Counted from the stretch's first letter, positions 17,944-26,773 are shown. The stretch: 64,000 nt of DNA from Micromonospora costi (GCF_003626655.1 NZ_RBAN01000004.1:682001-746000), one strand, 5' to 3'. Numbers and translations are program-made. The notes: generated by a model from the sequence alone, not told the origin.

Positions 17944-18945
17944 GTGTTGATCGGTGACGTGGCACGCCGGTCCGGGGTCAGCGCCCGCATGCTCCGGCAT
18001 TACGACTCGCTCGGCCTGGTGCGGCCGACGGGTCGTACCGGGGCCGGCTACCGCGAGTACTCCGGCGAGGACATCCGGCGGATCTTCCATATCGAGAGCC
18101 TGCGGTCGTTGGGGCTGTCGCTGCGGGACGTCGGGCGCGCCCTGGACGATCCCGGCTTCACGCCCGCAGACCTCGTCGACGACCTCATCCGCCAGACACG
18201 GGAGCGCATCGCACGGGAGACGGAGCTGCTCACCCGGCTCCGTCGCATCGGCGCCGCGGAACCGGCCGACTGGGAGGACGTCCTCCAGATCGTCGCGCTC
18301 CTGCAGGCGTTGGGATCGGAGAGCGCCGGGAAGCGCCAGCGTGCGGCCCTGTCCTCGGTCAGGGAGGCGCCGGTGCCCGTCGAGGCACTGGTCGAGGCGG
18401 CGCTGAGCGAGACGGACCCGAACGTCGCCGGAGCGCTTCGGTGGGCGCTGGCGCAGTCGGGCGCCGACGCGTTGGCGCTGCTGGCGGAGGGCCTCGGCTC
18501 GCCCGTGGCCGAGGTGCGGAAACGTGCCGTCCAGGCCGTCGCCGAGATCCCGGACGGTGACGCGACCGCCCTGCTGCGGGACGCCCTCCGGCACCCCGAC
18601 CTCACGGTCCGCCGGTACGCGGCGCTGGCGCTCGGGGCCCGTGGCGTGGCCGACGCGGTCCCGACGCTCATCGACATGATCGTCGAGGAGGCGAACGACG
18701 CCGATGCCGCCGATGCGCTGAGCGCGCTGGCGGGTGACCCCACGGTGGCGGATCAGATCGCTACCCGGCTCGTTGACCGCCTCGGCCACGGCGCCACCGG
18801 GTCGTCCGCACGCCAGCGGCTGACGCAGGCGCTCGCCGACATCCCCGGGAACACGGCCTCACGTGCCCTCGCCGACCTGTCCGAGGACGAGGACCGTGCC
18901 GTTGCGCTCACGGCGACGTACGTGCTCACGCTGCGGGACGCATGA
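17944..18945 (+). CDS. MerR-type regulator fused to C-terminal HEAT repeats
   Basis: This 333-residue protein has residues 1-70 as a MerR winged helix (LIGDVARRSGVSARMLRHYD, then GYREYSGEDIRRIFHIESL). A coiled dimerisation helix follows to about 115. Residues 120-333 contain HEAT-like repeats (EVRKRAVQAVAEIPDGDATA, LTVRRYAALALGARGVADA). The usual small ligand pocket of MerR proteins is replaced by a protein-interaction type domain. The GTG start at 17944 lies 6 bases after the HEAT-protein gene. It probably regulates its own operon, but no spaced MerR operator was pinned down. Confidence 0.85.
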   Translation: MLIGDVARRSGVSARMLRHYDSLGLVRPTGRTGAGYREYSGEDIRRIFHIESLRSLGLSLRDVGRALDDPGFTPADLVDDLIRQTRERIARETELLTRLRRIGAAEPADWEDVLQIVALLQALGSESAGKRQRAALSSVREAPVPVEALVEAALSETDPNVAGALRWALAQSGADALALLAEGLGSPVAEVRKRAVQAVAEIPDGDATALLRDALRHPDLTVRRYAALALGARGVADAVPTLIDMIVEEANDADAADALSALAGDPTVADQIATRLVDRLGHGATGSSARQRLTQALADIPGNTASRALADLSEDEDRAVALTATYVLTLRDA

Positions 18946-18965
18946 CCGGCCCGCGTCCGTCGCAA

Positions 18966-19038
18966 GATCGCGCTCGAACACGGAAGTAGTGGCCTCCCGC
19001 TGCCCGGCAGGCCACTACTTCCAGGATCGAGTGCGATC
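18966..19038. terminator. Long two-part hairpin after the MerR-HEAT gene
   Basis: The inner arms GGAAGTAGTGGCCT (18982-18995) and AGGCCACTACTTCC (19009-19022) are perfect over 14 bp. The outer arms GATCGCGCTCGA (18966-18977) and TCGAGTGCGATC (19027-19038) pair with one mismatch. It sits between convergent genes and probably serves as a bidirectional terminator, but its size also fits a dispersed palindromic repeat. Confidence 0.65.
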
Positions 19039-19074
19039 ATGCCGTGAGCGCGGGCGCACGGCCGGGTCAGTTGC

Positions 19075-20457
19075 TCACGCCGGCCGGAAGCGGATTGCCT
19101 CGCGGAGGTTCTCGGCGGCGTCGGCCGGCTGAAGGTAGCCGGCGGCGATGTTGTGGACATCGGTCGCCACCACGCGGGCGACGTAGCCGGCGCGAGTCGG
19201 GTAGAGATCGTCGAGGGTGGCCTCGTCGAACGGCTGGTAGGTGCCGAACAGCACGCAGAAGGACTCGCCGGCGTTGTCGCCGGTGTTCAGCGCGGTGGGG
19301 ACGGCGACCTGCGACAGCCGGATCCCGCCACGGGCCAGGCCGTGAGCGTCCCGGGCCTTCGTGCCGTCCGGGTTGAACACCAGCGGCGGCGCGGTCGGCG
19401 GCGGGGTTCCGCGTTCGACCCAGCGGACGAGGTGGGCGTACGCGGCGGCGGTGACGTGGTGCATCGGCACCCGGCTGAACGGTGGCCGGGCGCAGGTGTA
19501 CACCGGTGCGGCGCCCAGGTCGCGCTCCTGCATCGGCGCCCGGTAGACCTGGCCGTTGTGGCCGCTGTGCGCCGCACCGGCCACCTCCCACCGGCGGAAC
19601 CGATCGGTATCGGCGGGTCGGACGGGCGTCCGCACGTCGGTCTCGGACAGCACCTGGAACACCGGTTCGTCGCCGACCCGGGTCGGCGCGGAGCCCACGA
19701 CGAAGCTGTATCCCTCGAACACCGGCCGCACCTGCGGCAGGACCTTGTCGTAGTAGACGGTCATCCGGCTGGCCGACTGCGACGCGCCGATGGCCAGCAC
19801 GGTACGGGCGCGCAGCCGGCCCAGCGGCGACACACCCCGCGGGTCGGCGATGGACTTCCCGGCCTGGGCGAAGATGTCGTACGACAGTTCGTCGGTGACA
19901 TACCGTCCCCCGCCGGTGACGTCGAGCCGGCCGTACCGGGTCGGGCTCCAGCCGCGCAGCTGGTCGACGCCGACCCGTTGGGCGGAGACACCGATCCAGG
20001 CGTCGCCGGAGCGGGTGATCGACTCGGTGTTCCACAGCGCGTCGAGGTCGTACCCGGCCGTGACGTTCTGCCACTCGACCAGCGCGACGCCGCTGAACCG
20101 GCGCGGTTCGGCCGGCCGGCGCACGACGAGCCGCGTCTCGTACGGCACATCGGTGGCGACCCGGTTGCCGGAGGTGTCCCAGCCGTCGGCCCGGCCGGAG
20201 AGGTAGAACTCCTCCTCGACGTAGCCCTTGGCCGCCAGGTTCGCCGGCGTCGAGAAGAAGGGGTACGTGTCGGCCAGCCGCTCGGCGCGCGGGTCGCCCG
20301 GCACCGTTCCCGGGATCGGGCCGTGGACCGCGGCGCGGGCGATCGGCTCGCGGTCACCGGTCGCCGAGGCGTGCGCGGGTGTCGCGGCGAGAAGCGTGGC
20401 GACCATGCTGGTGACCAGGCCGGCAGCGAGGGCGGCAACGCGCCGTGGACGTGTCAT
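19075..20457 (-). CDS. Secreted alpha/beta hydrolase domain protein
   Basis: This 460-residue protein has a Sec signal (RRVAALAAGLVTSMVATLLA, cleavage after AHA). A large domain resembling the actinobacterial alpha/beta hydrolase domain-containing family (Abhydrolase_10 type) follows. The likely nucleophile is the serine in LAIGASQSASRMTVYY, and a late histidine lies in RRWEVAGAAHSGHNGQVY. Substrates of the family are unknown, probably esters. ATG 20457 has GAAGGAG upstream. The gene is alone; a TetR gene in the same direction begins about 660 bases upstream. Confidence 0.7.
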   Translation of the reverse strand: MTRPRRVAALAAGLVTSMVATLLAATPAHASATGDREPIARAAVHGPIPGTVPGDPRAERLADTYPFFSTPANLAAKGYVEEEFYLSGRADGWDTSGNRVATDVPYETRLVVRRPAEPRRFSGVALVEWQNVTAGYDLDALWNTESITRSGDAWIGVSAQRVGVDQLRGWSPTRYGRLDVTGGGRYVTDELSYDIFAQAGKSIADPRGVSPLGRLRARTVLAIGASQSASRMTVYYDKVLPQVRPVFEGYSFVVGSAPTRVGDEPVFQVLSETDVRTPVRPADTDRFRRWEVAGAAHSGHNGQVYRAPMQERDLGAAPVYTCARPPFSRVPMHHVTAAAYAHLVRWVERGTPPPTAPPLVFNPDGTKARDAHGLARGGIRLSQVAVPTALNTGDNAGESFCVLFGTYQPFDEATLDDLYPTRAGYVARVVATDVHNIAAGYLQPADAAENLREAIRFRPA

Positions 20458-20561
20458 GCCGGAGACTCCTTCACGACGGGCTTCCTGGCCGTACCATAAG
20501 CGGCCGTCGATGGGGTGGGAATCGTGTGGCGGCAACCTGAGACGGCTGTCGCAGCGGCCGT

Positions 20562-21122
20562 TCAGCAGGCTTCGAGCACGGCGCGGGCGGCACGTTCTGC
20601 GGTGACCGGGTCGGCCCGCCGCCCCCTGATCAGCTCCGCGTACAACATCGACTCGACGATCCGCACGTACAGGAAGGCGGCGCCGTCGAGGTCAGCGGGC
20701 GACCAGGCGGGATCGGCGGCCGCGGCGGCGAGGATGGCCTTCTGCGCCTCGACGACCCGGACGTGCACGCCGCCGGCCGGGGTGAACAGCACCCGCGCGG
20801 CCGTCACCGGCTCGGCGCGCAGGAAGGCCCGGAACGGGTGGGCCTGCCGAACGGCGACCGCGAACCGGCGGGTGGTCTCCAGCACCCCGTCGACGCCGGT
20901 GGCGACGGTGTCGACCCGAGCCTGGGTGAGCAGCCGATCCGCGAGGCGCCAGAGCACGTCGCCGAGCAGCCGGTCGCGGCTGTGCACGACCCGGTAGAGC
21001 GTGGCCCGACTGACCGCGAGACTGCCGGCGAGCGCGTCCATGTCGACGGTGGCGTGCCGGAGGAAGTAGGCGCATCCGCCCTGCACGACGCGCTCCGCGC
21101 TGACCACCCGCCGCGACGGCAC
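20562..21122 (-). CDS. TetR-type regulator with QsdR-like C-terminal domain
   Basis: This 186-residue protein has a divergent TetR HTH (VDMDALAGSLAVSRATLYRV) preceded by VVSAERVVQGGCAYFLRHA. The long C-terminus resembles the QsdR TetR regulator group, which includes a regulator of a quorum-signal-degrading lactonase gene. The start is GTG 21122. It is upstream of, and in the same direction as, the secreted hydrolase gene, a plausible target by position only. Confidence 0.75.
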   Translation of the reverse strand: MPSRRVVSAERVVQGGCAYFLRHATVDMDALAGSLAVSRATLYRVVHSRDRLLGDVLWRLADRLLTQARVDTVATGVDGVLETTRRFAVAVRQAHPFRAFLRAEPVTAARVLFTPAGGVHVRVVEAQKAILAAAAADPAWSPADLDGAAFLYVRIVESMLYAELIRGRRADPVTAERAARAVLEAC

Positions 21123-21171
21123 CCCCCGACGATAGCGTCGCGGCCGGTGGCCTCTCTACCCGTACGCCGGC

Positions 21172-21360
21172 TCACCGCCCCGCCGGATGCCCCGCCAACT
21201 GGTCGCCGCGAGGGCTGCGGCGGTACAGCACGTGCCGGCCGTCGCGGGCACGGGTGACCAGGCCTGTCGCGTGGAGGACTCGAAGGTGTTGCGACACGGT
21301 GAGCCGGCGCGCGATCTCCACCGTGGGCAGCGGCTCGCCGGGACCACCCGTTCCCGTCAC
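21172..21360 (-). pseudogene. ArsR-type winged-helix remnant
   Basis: A 62-codon frame reads EPLPTVEIARRL then TVSQHLRVLHATGLVTRARD and GRHVLYRRSPRGDQLAG. This is the recognition helix and wing of an ArsR repressor. The N-terminal helices are missing and four to six residues appear lost before SQHLRVL. It directly follows the stop of the cyclopropane-synthase-like gene (9 bases). It is most likely debris of a former regulator gene. Confidence 0.55.
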
Positions 21361-21368
21361 CGTGGCGG

Positions 21369-22556
21369 CTACCGAGGGCCTGCCGCGACCGTTCCGGTCG
21401 GGCGGACCGGGCCGCGGCGGAGGACCCACCGGTACGCCTGGACGAGGCCCGTGTCGAAGCCGGCGGCCGATCCCCAGAGGAAGATCCGGAACCGGCGGTA
21501 GAGCGGTTCCCCCCAGCGCGCGATGATGTCCTCCCGCCGCGCGTCCAGCCGCTGTGCCCAGGCCCGGCAGGTCAGGAAGTAGTTGTGCCGGTCGTCGTCC
21601 ACGCTGAGCAGCTCGAACGGCGATCGCGCCACGTGCCGCAGGTAGGAGTGCAGCACCAGCGGGGCCGAGTTTCCCGGGTAGATGTGCTGCTTGAAGAACG
21701 TGGACAGATGCTGTTTGCGACGCATGGCGAGGGCGTCGAGGTAGATGCGGCCGCCGGGACGCAGCAGCCGGGCGTACGCCTGGAGGGTGGCCCGGTAGTC
21801 GGGCAGGTGCTCGGTGACGCCCATGTTCACGATCGCGTCGAACGGCTCGGCGGCCCGGTACCGCAGGATGTGGTCCCTCACCACGGTGACCGGTAGCTTC
21901 TCCCGGGCGAAGAGGTCGGTGAGGAAGCGCTCGGACTCGGCCGCCAGCGTGACGGTGGTGACCACGACGCCGCGCCGCGCCGCGTGCTCGGCGAACGCTC
22001 CCCACCCGCCGCCGACCTCCAGCACCCGGTCTCCGGGACCGACACCGATGGCGTCCAGCGCCAGATCGAGTTTGCGGGTCACGGCGTCCTCCAGCGCCTC
22101 GTCGTCCCGCGCGAAGACACCCTGCGTGTAGCAGCGGTGCCGGGTGTCGAGGAAGGTCAGGAAGAAGTCGGACTCCTCGTCGTAGTGCCGGGAGATCGAC
22201 CGCTGATCGTGGCCGTACCGGCCGTGCACCACAGCCGGCAGCCACCGGCCGAGGAAGGCGACCGGATGCACGTCGGAGAAGAACCGACGCATGGTCAGCG
22301 CGGCGGCAAGGTCACCCTCGACGTCGAGGTGCCCGCCGAGGTACGCCATGGCGACCTGGAGCTGGTCGAGGGAGCGCAGCGCCCGGTGACCGACGCCATC
22401 GCGGACGACCAGACTGAACCGGGGCGGCACGGTCTCGGTGACCCCGAAGCGGTGGGTCGCGCCGTTGCCGACGACGATCTCGAACGGCACGGGGGTGCGG
22501 TCGCGGAAGTAGTCCTCGTAGCGCCGGCCGACCGTGTCGGCCAAGGTCCGCCTCAT
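21369..22556 (-). CDS. Cyclopropane-fatty-acyl-phospholipid synthase family methyltransferase
   Basis: This 395-residue protein has the CFA synthase layout. An N-terminal lipid-binding region includes MAYLGGHLDVEGDLAAALTMR and SISRHYDEESDFF. The SAM motif is DRVLEVGGGWGAFAEHAARRG, and the acidic loop is MGVTEHLPDY. C-terminal HIYPGNSAPLVLHSYL and YFLTCRAWAQRLDARR complete it. These enzymes methylenate or methylate membrane acyl chains from SAM. Classical CFA synthases read GCGWGG where this has GGGWGA, so it may be a subfamily methyltransferase. The start is ATG 22556; it stands alone. Confidence 0.85.
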   Translation of the reverse strand: MRRTLADTVGRRYEDYFRDRTPVPFEIVVGNGATHRFGVTETVPPRFSLVVRDGVGHRALRSLDQLQVAMAYLGGHLDVEGDLAAALTMRRFFSDVHPVAFLGRWLPAVVHGRYGHDQRSISRHYDEESDFFLTFLDTRHRCYTQGVFARDDEALEDAVTRKLDLALDAIGVGPGDRVLEVGGGWGAFAEHAARRGVVVTTVTLAAESERFLTDLFAREKLPVTVVRDHILRYRAAEPFDAIVNMGVTEHLPDYRATLQAYARLLRPGGRIYLDALAMRRKQHLSTFFKQHIYPGNSAPLVLHSYLRHVARSPFELLSVDDDRHNYFLTCRAWAQRLDARREDIIARWGEPLYRRFRIFLWGSAAGFDTGLVQAYRWVLRRGPVRPTGTVAAGPR

Positions 22557-22747
22557 GCGGTGATGGTCCCACGGCTCCCCTGCTCTGGGACGTCATCGCT
22601 CGACGAAAACGCCCGGTCGGGGCCGACGGTGAACCCCCTCGACCGGCCGTCCTGGTCACAGCGCTACCGGTTCGCGGCGCGGAGGGCTGTCACAAACCGG
22701 CAGGCCCTCCTGTCGTTCCTGTCGACAGCCCCTGTTTGGAGGAACAC

Positions 22748-23161
22748 ATGAGCGGCGACCACACACACCTGCCCCCAGGCGTCGAGGTGATCACGACCCT
22801 GCCGGAGGCGACGGCCAAGATCCCGGCTGGCGCCGAAGCCAGGACCGTCCGGGTCACCCTGCCTCCCGGCGACCCCGGCGCGCCGCCGCACCGGCACCCC
22901 GGACCGCTCTTCGGCTACGTGACCCAGGGCGAGATCCTCTTCGAATTGGAAGGGCAGCCGCCCCGGGTGCTCAGGGCGGGTGATGCCCTGTTCGAGCCCG
23001 GCGGCGACGTCATCCACTACCAGGGCGCCAGCAACCTCCCGGACGCGCAGTCGCAGCTCGTCGTGACCATGTTCGCCCCGCCGGGAACCCCGGTGCTCAC
23101 CGTCGTCAGCGCGGAGGAACTGGCCAGCCGACGGCACCTGCGATTCACCCAGCCTGGATGA
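22748..23161 (+). CDS. Cupin domain protein
   Basis: This 137-residue single-domain cupin has motif 1 with GAPPHRHPGPLFGYVTQGEI (two His and a Glu position) and motif 2 GDALFEPGGDVIHYQGA. The metal ligands therefore look present. Function is unknown; relatives act as small-molecule-binding or dioxygenase-like proteins. ATG 22748 follows GGAGGAACAC. It has no operon partner. Confidence 0.75.
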   Translation: MSGDHTHLPPGVEVITTLPEATAKIPAGAEARTVRVTLPPGDPGAPPHRHPGPLFGYVTQGEILFELEGQPPRVLRAGDALFEPGGDVIHYQGASNLPDAQSQLVVTMFAPPGTPVLTVVSAEELASRRHLRFTQPG

Positions 23162-23234
23162 CCGACCGTCGCCAGGGATGCTGCCTACCGCGGTGACCAC
23201 GAACGCCCACGGTGCTGGTGGACGCGTCGTCCGC

Positions 23235-24254
23235 CTACAGGTCGGGTGGCGTGAGCCGTACTTCCTTCATGCCGGGCGGCCTCGGTGCCGAGACCGGATG
23301 CCGGGTGTCGGGGCTACTCGACGCGCGGTATCTGCCGGGCGCGGTGCCGTACTGGCGTTTGAACGCGTTGGCGAAGGCGAACTCGGACGCGTAGCCGACC
23401 TTGGCTGCGATGGCGCTCAGGGGTGCGTCGGATTCCTGGAGAAGCCGTGCGGCGGTGGTCATCCGCCACCACGTCAGGTAGGTCAATGGTGGTTGGCCGA
23501 GCAGGGTGGTGAAGCGGCGGGCGAACGGTGCCCGGGACAGGCCGGCCTCGGCGGCGAGCGTCGCGACGGTCCACGGCCGCGCCGGGTCGCGGTGTATCGC
23601 CTGCAGTGCGCTGATGGTGATCGGGTCGTTGAGCGCCGCCGCCCAGCCGGTGGTGGTCGGTGGTGTGGGCTGCTGGTCGAGCCAGGTGCGCAGGATATGG
23701 ATCAGCAATGTGTCGAGAAGCGCGGGGACGACGGCGTCCATGCCGAGGCGGGGTCGTTCCAGTTCGGCGGCGAGCAGGTCCACGGTGGCGCGCAGTTCGG
23801 GGTGCCTGCCGAGGTGGGCGGGGAGGTGGATGAGTTCGGGTAGGTCGTGCAGCAGCGGATGGACCCGGGTGGGATCGAGTTCGTACGCGCCGCACAGCGT
23901 CACGGTGGCTGGGGCACCAGCACCGGCCGGCGTGCCGACGGTTTCGGTGGCGTACCGCTGAAGCGCCCGCGGGTCGTTCGGGTCGCACACCTGCGTGGCC
24001 GCCGGCGGAGTCGCCGGGTTGTCGCTCAGCGTGTGCCCGCGCCCATGGGGCCGGAACACCACGTCACCGGCGGCCAGGGGCACGGGGTCGGCGCCCGGCG
24101 GGATTAGCCAGCACGGTCCCTGCAGGATGATCTGGAAACCGGCGGCTCCCGGCACGGACGCGAACTGTTGCGCCCACGGTGCGTGCCACGCCAGCCGCGC
24201 CGAGCGGGGTTGCCCGGTGCGCATCAGCGTGATCGCGTCGCTGAGTACGTCCAC
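23235..24254 (-). CDS. AraC-family regulator (cupin type)
   Basis: This 339-residue regulator has an N-terminal AraC cupin ligand domain (GFQIILQGPCWLIPPGADPV, LAAGDVVFRPHGRGHTL) and a C-terminal double HTH. The HTH reads WTVATLAAEAGLSRAPFARR, then PLSAIAAKVGYASEFAFANA with FKRQYGTAPGRYR. This arrangement is frequent beside quinone-reductase-type genes. GTG 24254 starts it, divergent from the oxidoreductase at 24345. The shared gap has a long-spaced inverted repeat. Confidence 0.85.
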   Translation of the reverse strand: MDVLSDAITLMRTGQPRSARLAWHAPWAQQFASVPGAAGFQIILQGPCWLIPPGADPVPLAAGDVVFRPHGRGHTLSDNPATPPAATQVCDPNDPRALQRYATETVGTPAGAGAPATVTLCGAYELDPTRVHPLLHDLPELIHLPAHLGRHPELRATVDLLAAELERPRLGMDAVVPALLDTLLIHILRTWLDQQPTPPTTTGWAAALNDPITISALQAIHRDPARPWTVATLAAEAGLSRAPFARRFTTLLGQPPLTYLTWWRMTTAARLLQESDAPLSAIAAKVGYASEFAFANAFKRQYGTAPGRYRASSSPDTRHPVSAPRPPGMKEVRLTPPDL

Positions 24255-24272
24255 GTGGCTACGGTATCGCGG

Positions 24273-24322
24273 CAGAGACGATCGAATATAAAGCCGGGAT
24301 GCTGAAGCATGGCTCGTCTCTG
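24273..24322. promoter_or_regulatory. Inverted repeat between AraC and oxidoreductase genes
   Basis: CAGAGACGA at 24273-24281 and TCGTCTCTG at 24314-24322 form perfect 9-base arms in the 90-base divergent gap. They could be the binding half-sites of the adjacent AraC regulator; this is inference. Confidence 0.4.
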
Positions 24323-24344
24323 GCGCGCTGCATAGGTTCGCTCT

Positions 24345-25262
24345 GTGAAGGCCATGCGTATCCACCGGTACGGCGACGCGTCCGTCATCCACCAGGATGA
24401 CGTTCCCCGCCCGGCACCCGCACGGGGCGAGGTGTTGGTCCGGGTCGCCGCGACCTCGTTCAACCCGTCCGACCTGGGGCTGCGCCGCGGGCTGCTGCGC
24501 GCTCTCCTTCCGCTGGACCTCCCGTGCACGCTCGGTGGGGACGTCTCCGGCACGGTCGTGGAGGTCGGCGACGGCGTGCGCGGCCTGGCCGTCGGTGACC
24601 GGGTCATCGGCCGCGGCGCCGGCACGGCGGCGGAGTACGTCACCGCGGCCGCCGACACGCTCGTCGCGGCGCCCACCGCCATTCCCCTCGCCCATGCCGC
24701 CGCCATCCCCATCGCCGGCCTCACCGCCTGGCAGGCGGTGTTCGAGCACGCACGCATCACGTCCGGGCAGCGGGTCCTCGTCAACGGAGCGGGCGGTGGT
24801 GTCGGCGGGTTCGCCGTCCAACTCGCCAGGCACGCCGGCGCACACGTCGTCGCCACGGCCAGCCGGCGCAGCACCGAGGCGGTCCGCCAGTTCGGCGCCG
24901 ACCAGATCATCGACTACACGACCACACCCTTCGCCGACGCCCTGGACGAACCGGTCGACGCGATCCTCAACCTCGTCGCGGTCGACGCGCGGCAGGCCAC
25001 CACCCTGGTCGAGTTGGTTCGGCCGGGTGGCGTAGTCGTGTCCGCCACCGGCCCGGTGACACCACCTGCCGGCTCCCCGGTCACCGCGGTGCACTTCGTG
25101 GCCCGCAACGACCAGAGTCACCTCGCCGCGCTGGTGAGGCTCGTCGACGCCGGTGCCGTCCGGGTCGACATCACGGCATCGCGTCCGCTCGCCGACCTGG
25201 CCTCGGTGCACCGCGACGCGGAGTCCGGCCACACCCGCGGCAAGATCATCCTCGTACCGTGA
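24345..25262 (+). CDS. NADP-dependent quinone-oxidoreductase-like protein (zinc-type MDR)
   Basis: This 305-residue MDR-superfamily enzyme has GroES-like N-terminal features (GEVLVRVAATSFNPSDLGLR, CTLGGDVSGTVVEVGDGVRG) and the Rossmann motif VLVNGAGGGVGGFAVQLAR. It lacks the catalytic zinc ligands of alcohol dehydrogenases, so it is likely a quinone or enone reductase using NADPH. GTG 24345 or ATG 24354 starts it. It is followed 12 bases later by the DUF6069 gene and is divergent from the AraC regulator, its likely controller. Confidence 0.85.
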   Translation: MKAMRIHRYGDASVIHQDDVPRPAPARGEVLVRVAATSFNPSDLGLRRGLLRALLPLDLPCTLGGDVSGTVVEVGDGVRGLAVGDRVIGRGAGTAAEYVTAAADTLVAAPTAIPLAHAAAIPIAGLTAWQAVFEHARITSGQRVLVNGAGGGVGGFAVQLARHAGAHVVATASRRSTEAVRQFGADQIIDYTTTPFADALDEPVDAILNLVAVDARQATTLVELVRPGGVVVSATGPVTPPAGSPVTAVHFVARNDQSHLAALVRLVDAGAVRVDITASRPLADLASVHRDAESGHTRGKIILVP

Positions 25263-25273
25263 AGGAGCCCCAG

Positions 25274-25681
25274 ATGTCCAGCACGTCCGTCTCCCCGACC
25301 ACGCCGCTGCGCGCCGGTGCCCTCACGGTCGGTGGCACCGTCCTGGCCACGGCACTACTGTGGACGATCGCCCAGGTCCTGGGCGTCGAGCTACGCGTCG
25401 ACCCTCGTAACGGCCAGGCACCAAGTGCCATCAGCCTGCCGTTCACCGTCACCGTCACGCTCGTCGTCTCTCTGCTCGGCTGGGGCGCGCGAGCGCTGCT
25501 CGACCGGCTGACCCGCAGGGCAGCGACCATCTGGACCGGGCTTGCCGTCCTCGTGCTACTGGCGTCGTTCCTGCCGCTGCTCGCCGTCGAGGCGACCGGT
25601 CCAGCCAAGGCCATCCTGGCGCTGATGCACGTTGCGGTCGCCGCCGCGCTGATCCCCTTCTTCGGCCGCCGGAAGTCCTGA
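25274..25681 (+). CDS. DUF6069 family membrane protein
   Basis: This 135-residue protein has four membrane segments (VGGTVLATALLWTIAQVLG, FTVTVTLVVSLLGWGARALL, ATIWTGLAVLVLLASFLPLL, ILALMHVAVAAALIPFF). The pattern is the same as in the protein at 12793. Its ATG lies 12 bases after the oxidoreductase stop with an AAGGAG overlapping the stop codon, so the two form an operon. Function is unknown. Confidence 0.7.
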   Translation: MSSTSVSPTTPLRAGALTVGGTVLATALLWTIAQVLGVELRVDPRNGQAPSAISLPFTVTVTLVVSLLGWGARALLDRLTRRAATIWTGLAVLVLLASFLPLLAVEATGPAKAILALMHVAVAAALIPFFGRRKS

Positions 25682-25721
25682 TCGTCCGTCAGCCGAACGT
25701 GCCCCAGCGTTGAGCACTCAT

Positions 25722-26099
25722 TCAGAGGGTGATGGCGATGCCGATCCTGCGGTCGCGTCGTCCGAGAAGCAGGTCGAACCAGAACACCAGCCGGGCGATG
25801 GGGTACCGGCGTGCCATGAGCCGGCGTACGCGGGCCGTCCCGGACGCGTCCAGCAAACGCGCCCGGCCCGCGACGGTCGGCGCGCCCGGGGCGACCCGGC
25901 CGCTCATGTCGCACGGTGTCACCTGCACGGAGGCGTTGTTGCGGATCCGCTTGACCTTCCCGCTGTCCCGCTGGGTCAGCACGAACACCTCCCCGCCGTC
26001 GGCGACGAGCCCCACCGGGGTGGGGACCGGGCGTCCGTCCCGGCGGTACGTGGTCACGGTCGCGTAGCGGGTGCGGCTGATCGCGTCGGGCACGCTCAT
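25722..26099 (-). CDS. PPOX-class F420-dependent oxidoreductase-like protein
   Basis: This 125-residue split-barrel protein contains TRYATVTTYRRDGRPVPTPV, VFVLTQRDSGKVKRIRNNAS, VQVTPCDMSGRVAPG and a C-terminal RRDRRIGIAITL. This is the pattern of F420H2- or FMN-dependent PPOX-class reductases. The start is ATG 26099. The substrate is unknown. It is divergent from the TetR gene at 26198. Confidence 0.8.
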   Translation of the reverse strand: MSVPDAISRTRYATVTTYRRDGRPVPTPVGLVADGGEVFVLTQRDSGKVKRIRNNASVQVTPCDMSGRVAPGAPTVAGRARLLDASGTARVRRLMARRYPIARLVFWFDLLLGRRDRRIGIAITL

Positions 26100-26164
26100 G
26101 CCCGGGGCTGAGGTGCCCTCGCCGTCCCGTTGACCGCGTCCGCATGACGCCCCCCACAGTTGTG

Positions 26165-26181
26165 GACTGATTGGTTCCTTA
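26165..26181 (-). promoter_or_regulatory. TetR box upstream of tetR-type gene 26198
   Basis: On the reverse strand this reads TAAGGAACCAATCAGTC, matching the box at 26790-26806 (TTAGGAACCGATCAGTC) at 15 of 17 positions. It lies 17 bases before the regulator start. A shared operator for both genes is inferred. Confidence 0.65.
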
Positions 26182-26197
26182 CCTCTACGGTTGTCGC

Positions 26198-26773
26198 ATG
26201 GGCAGGCCAAGGACGTTCGACATCGACGCGGCAGTGGAGCGCGCGATGGAGTTGTTCTGGCGTCAGGGGTTCGAGGCGACCTCGACCGAGGACCTCGTGG
26301 AGGGCCTCGGCATCGCCCGGGGCAGCCTGTACAAGGCGTTCGGATCCAAGGAGCAGCTCTACGCGCTGGCACTTCAGCGTTACTGCCAGCGCCACGCGGC
26401 AGGGCTCGTCGAGGTGTTGGACCGGGCGGAGCAGGTGCGTCCGGCGATCCGGGCGGTGCTCCTCGGGTTGGTGGAGGCCGACCTGGCCGATCCGGAGCGG
26501 GGGTGCCTGCTGGTCAACGCGGCCACCGAGCGCTCGGCGCACCCGGACACGGTGCAGCAGGTCTCGCGCACGATGGGTCAGGTCGAGTCGGCTCTGGCCG
26601 GGGCGCTGGAGCGCGCCCGGGTCCGCGGGGAGATCGCGGCGGACAAGAACCCGCGGGAGTTGGCCCAGTTTCTGACCACGTTCCTGCAGGGTCTGCGGGT
26701 GATGGCCAAGGCACGGGCGGATCGGCCGTTCCTCGACAACGCCGTGGGAGTCGCCCTGCGGGCGCTCGACTGA
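26198..26773 (+). CDS. TetR-family regulator
   Basis: This 191-residue protein has an N-terminal HTH (TSTEDLVEGLGIARGSLYKAF, GSKEQLYALALQRY) and a helical ligand domain of the TetR_C type with ERGCLLVNAATERSAHPDTV. It starts at ATG 26198 and lies 51 bases upstream of an SDR gene on the same strand. The same 17-bp box occurs before both genes. It therefore most likely represses itself and the SDR. Confidence 0.85.
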   Translation: MGRPRTFDIDAAVERAMELFWRQGFEATSTEDLVEGLGIARGSLYKAFGSKEQLYALALQRYCQRHAAGLVEVLDRAEQVRPAIRAVLLGLVEADLADPERGCLLVNAATERSAHPDTVQQVSRTMGQVESALAGALERARVRGEIAADKNPRELAQFLTTFLQGLRVMAKARADRPFLDNAVGVALRALD

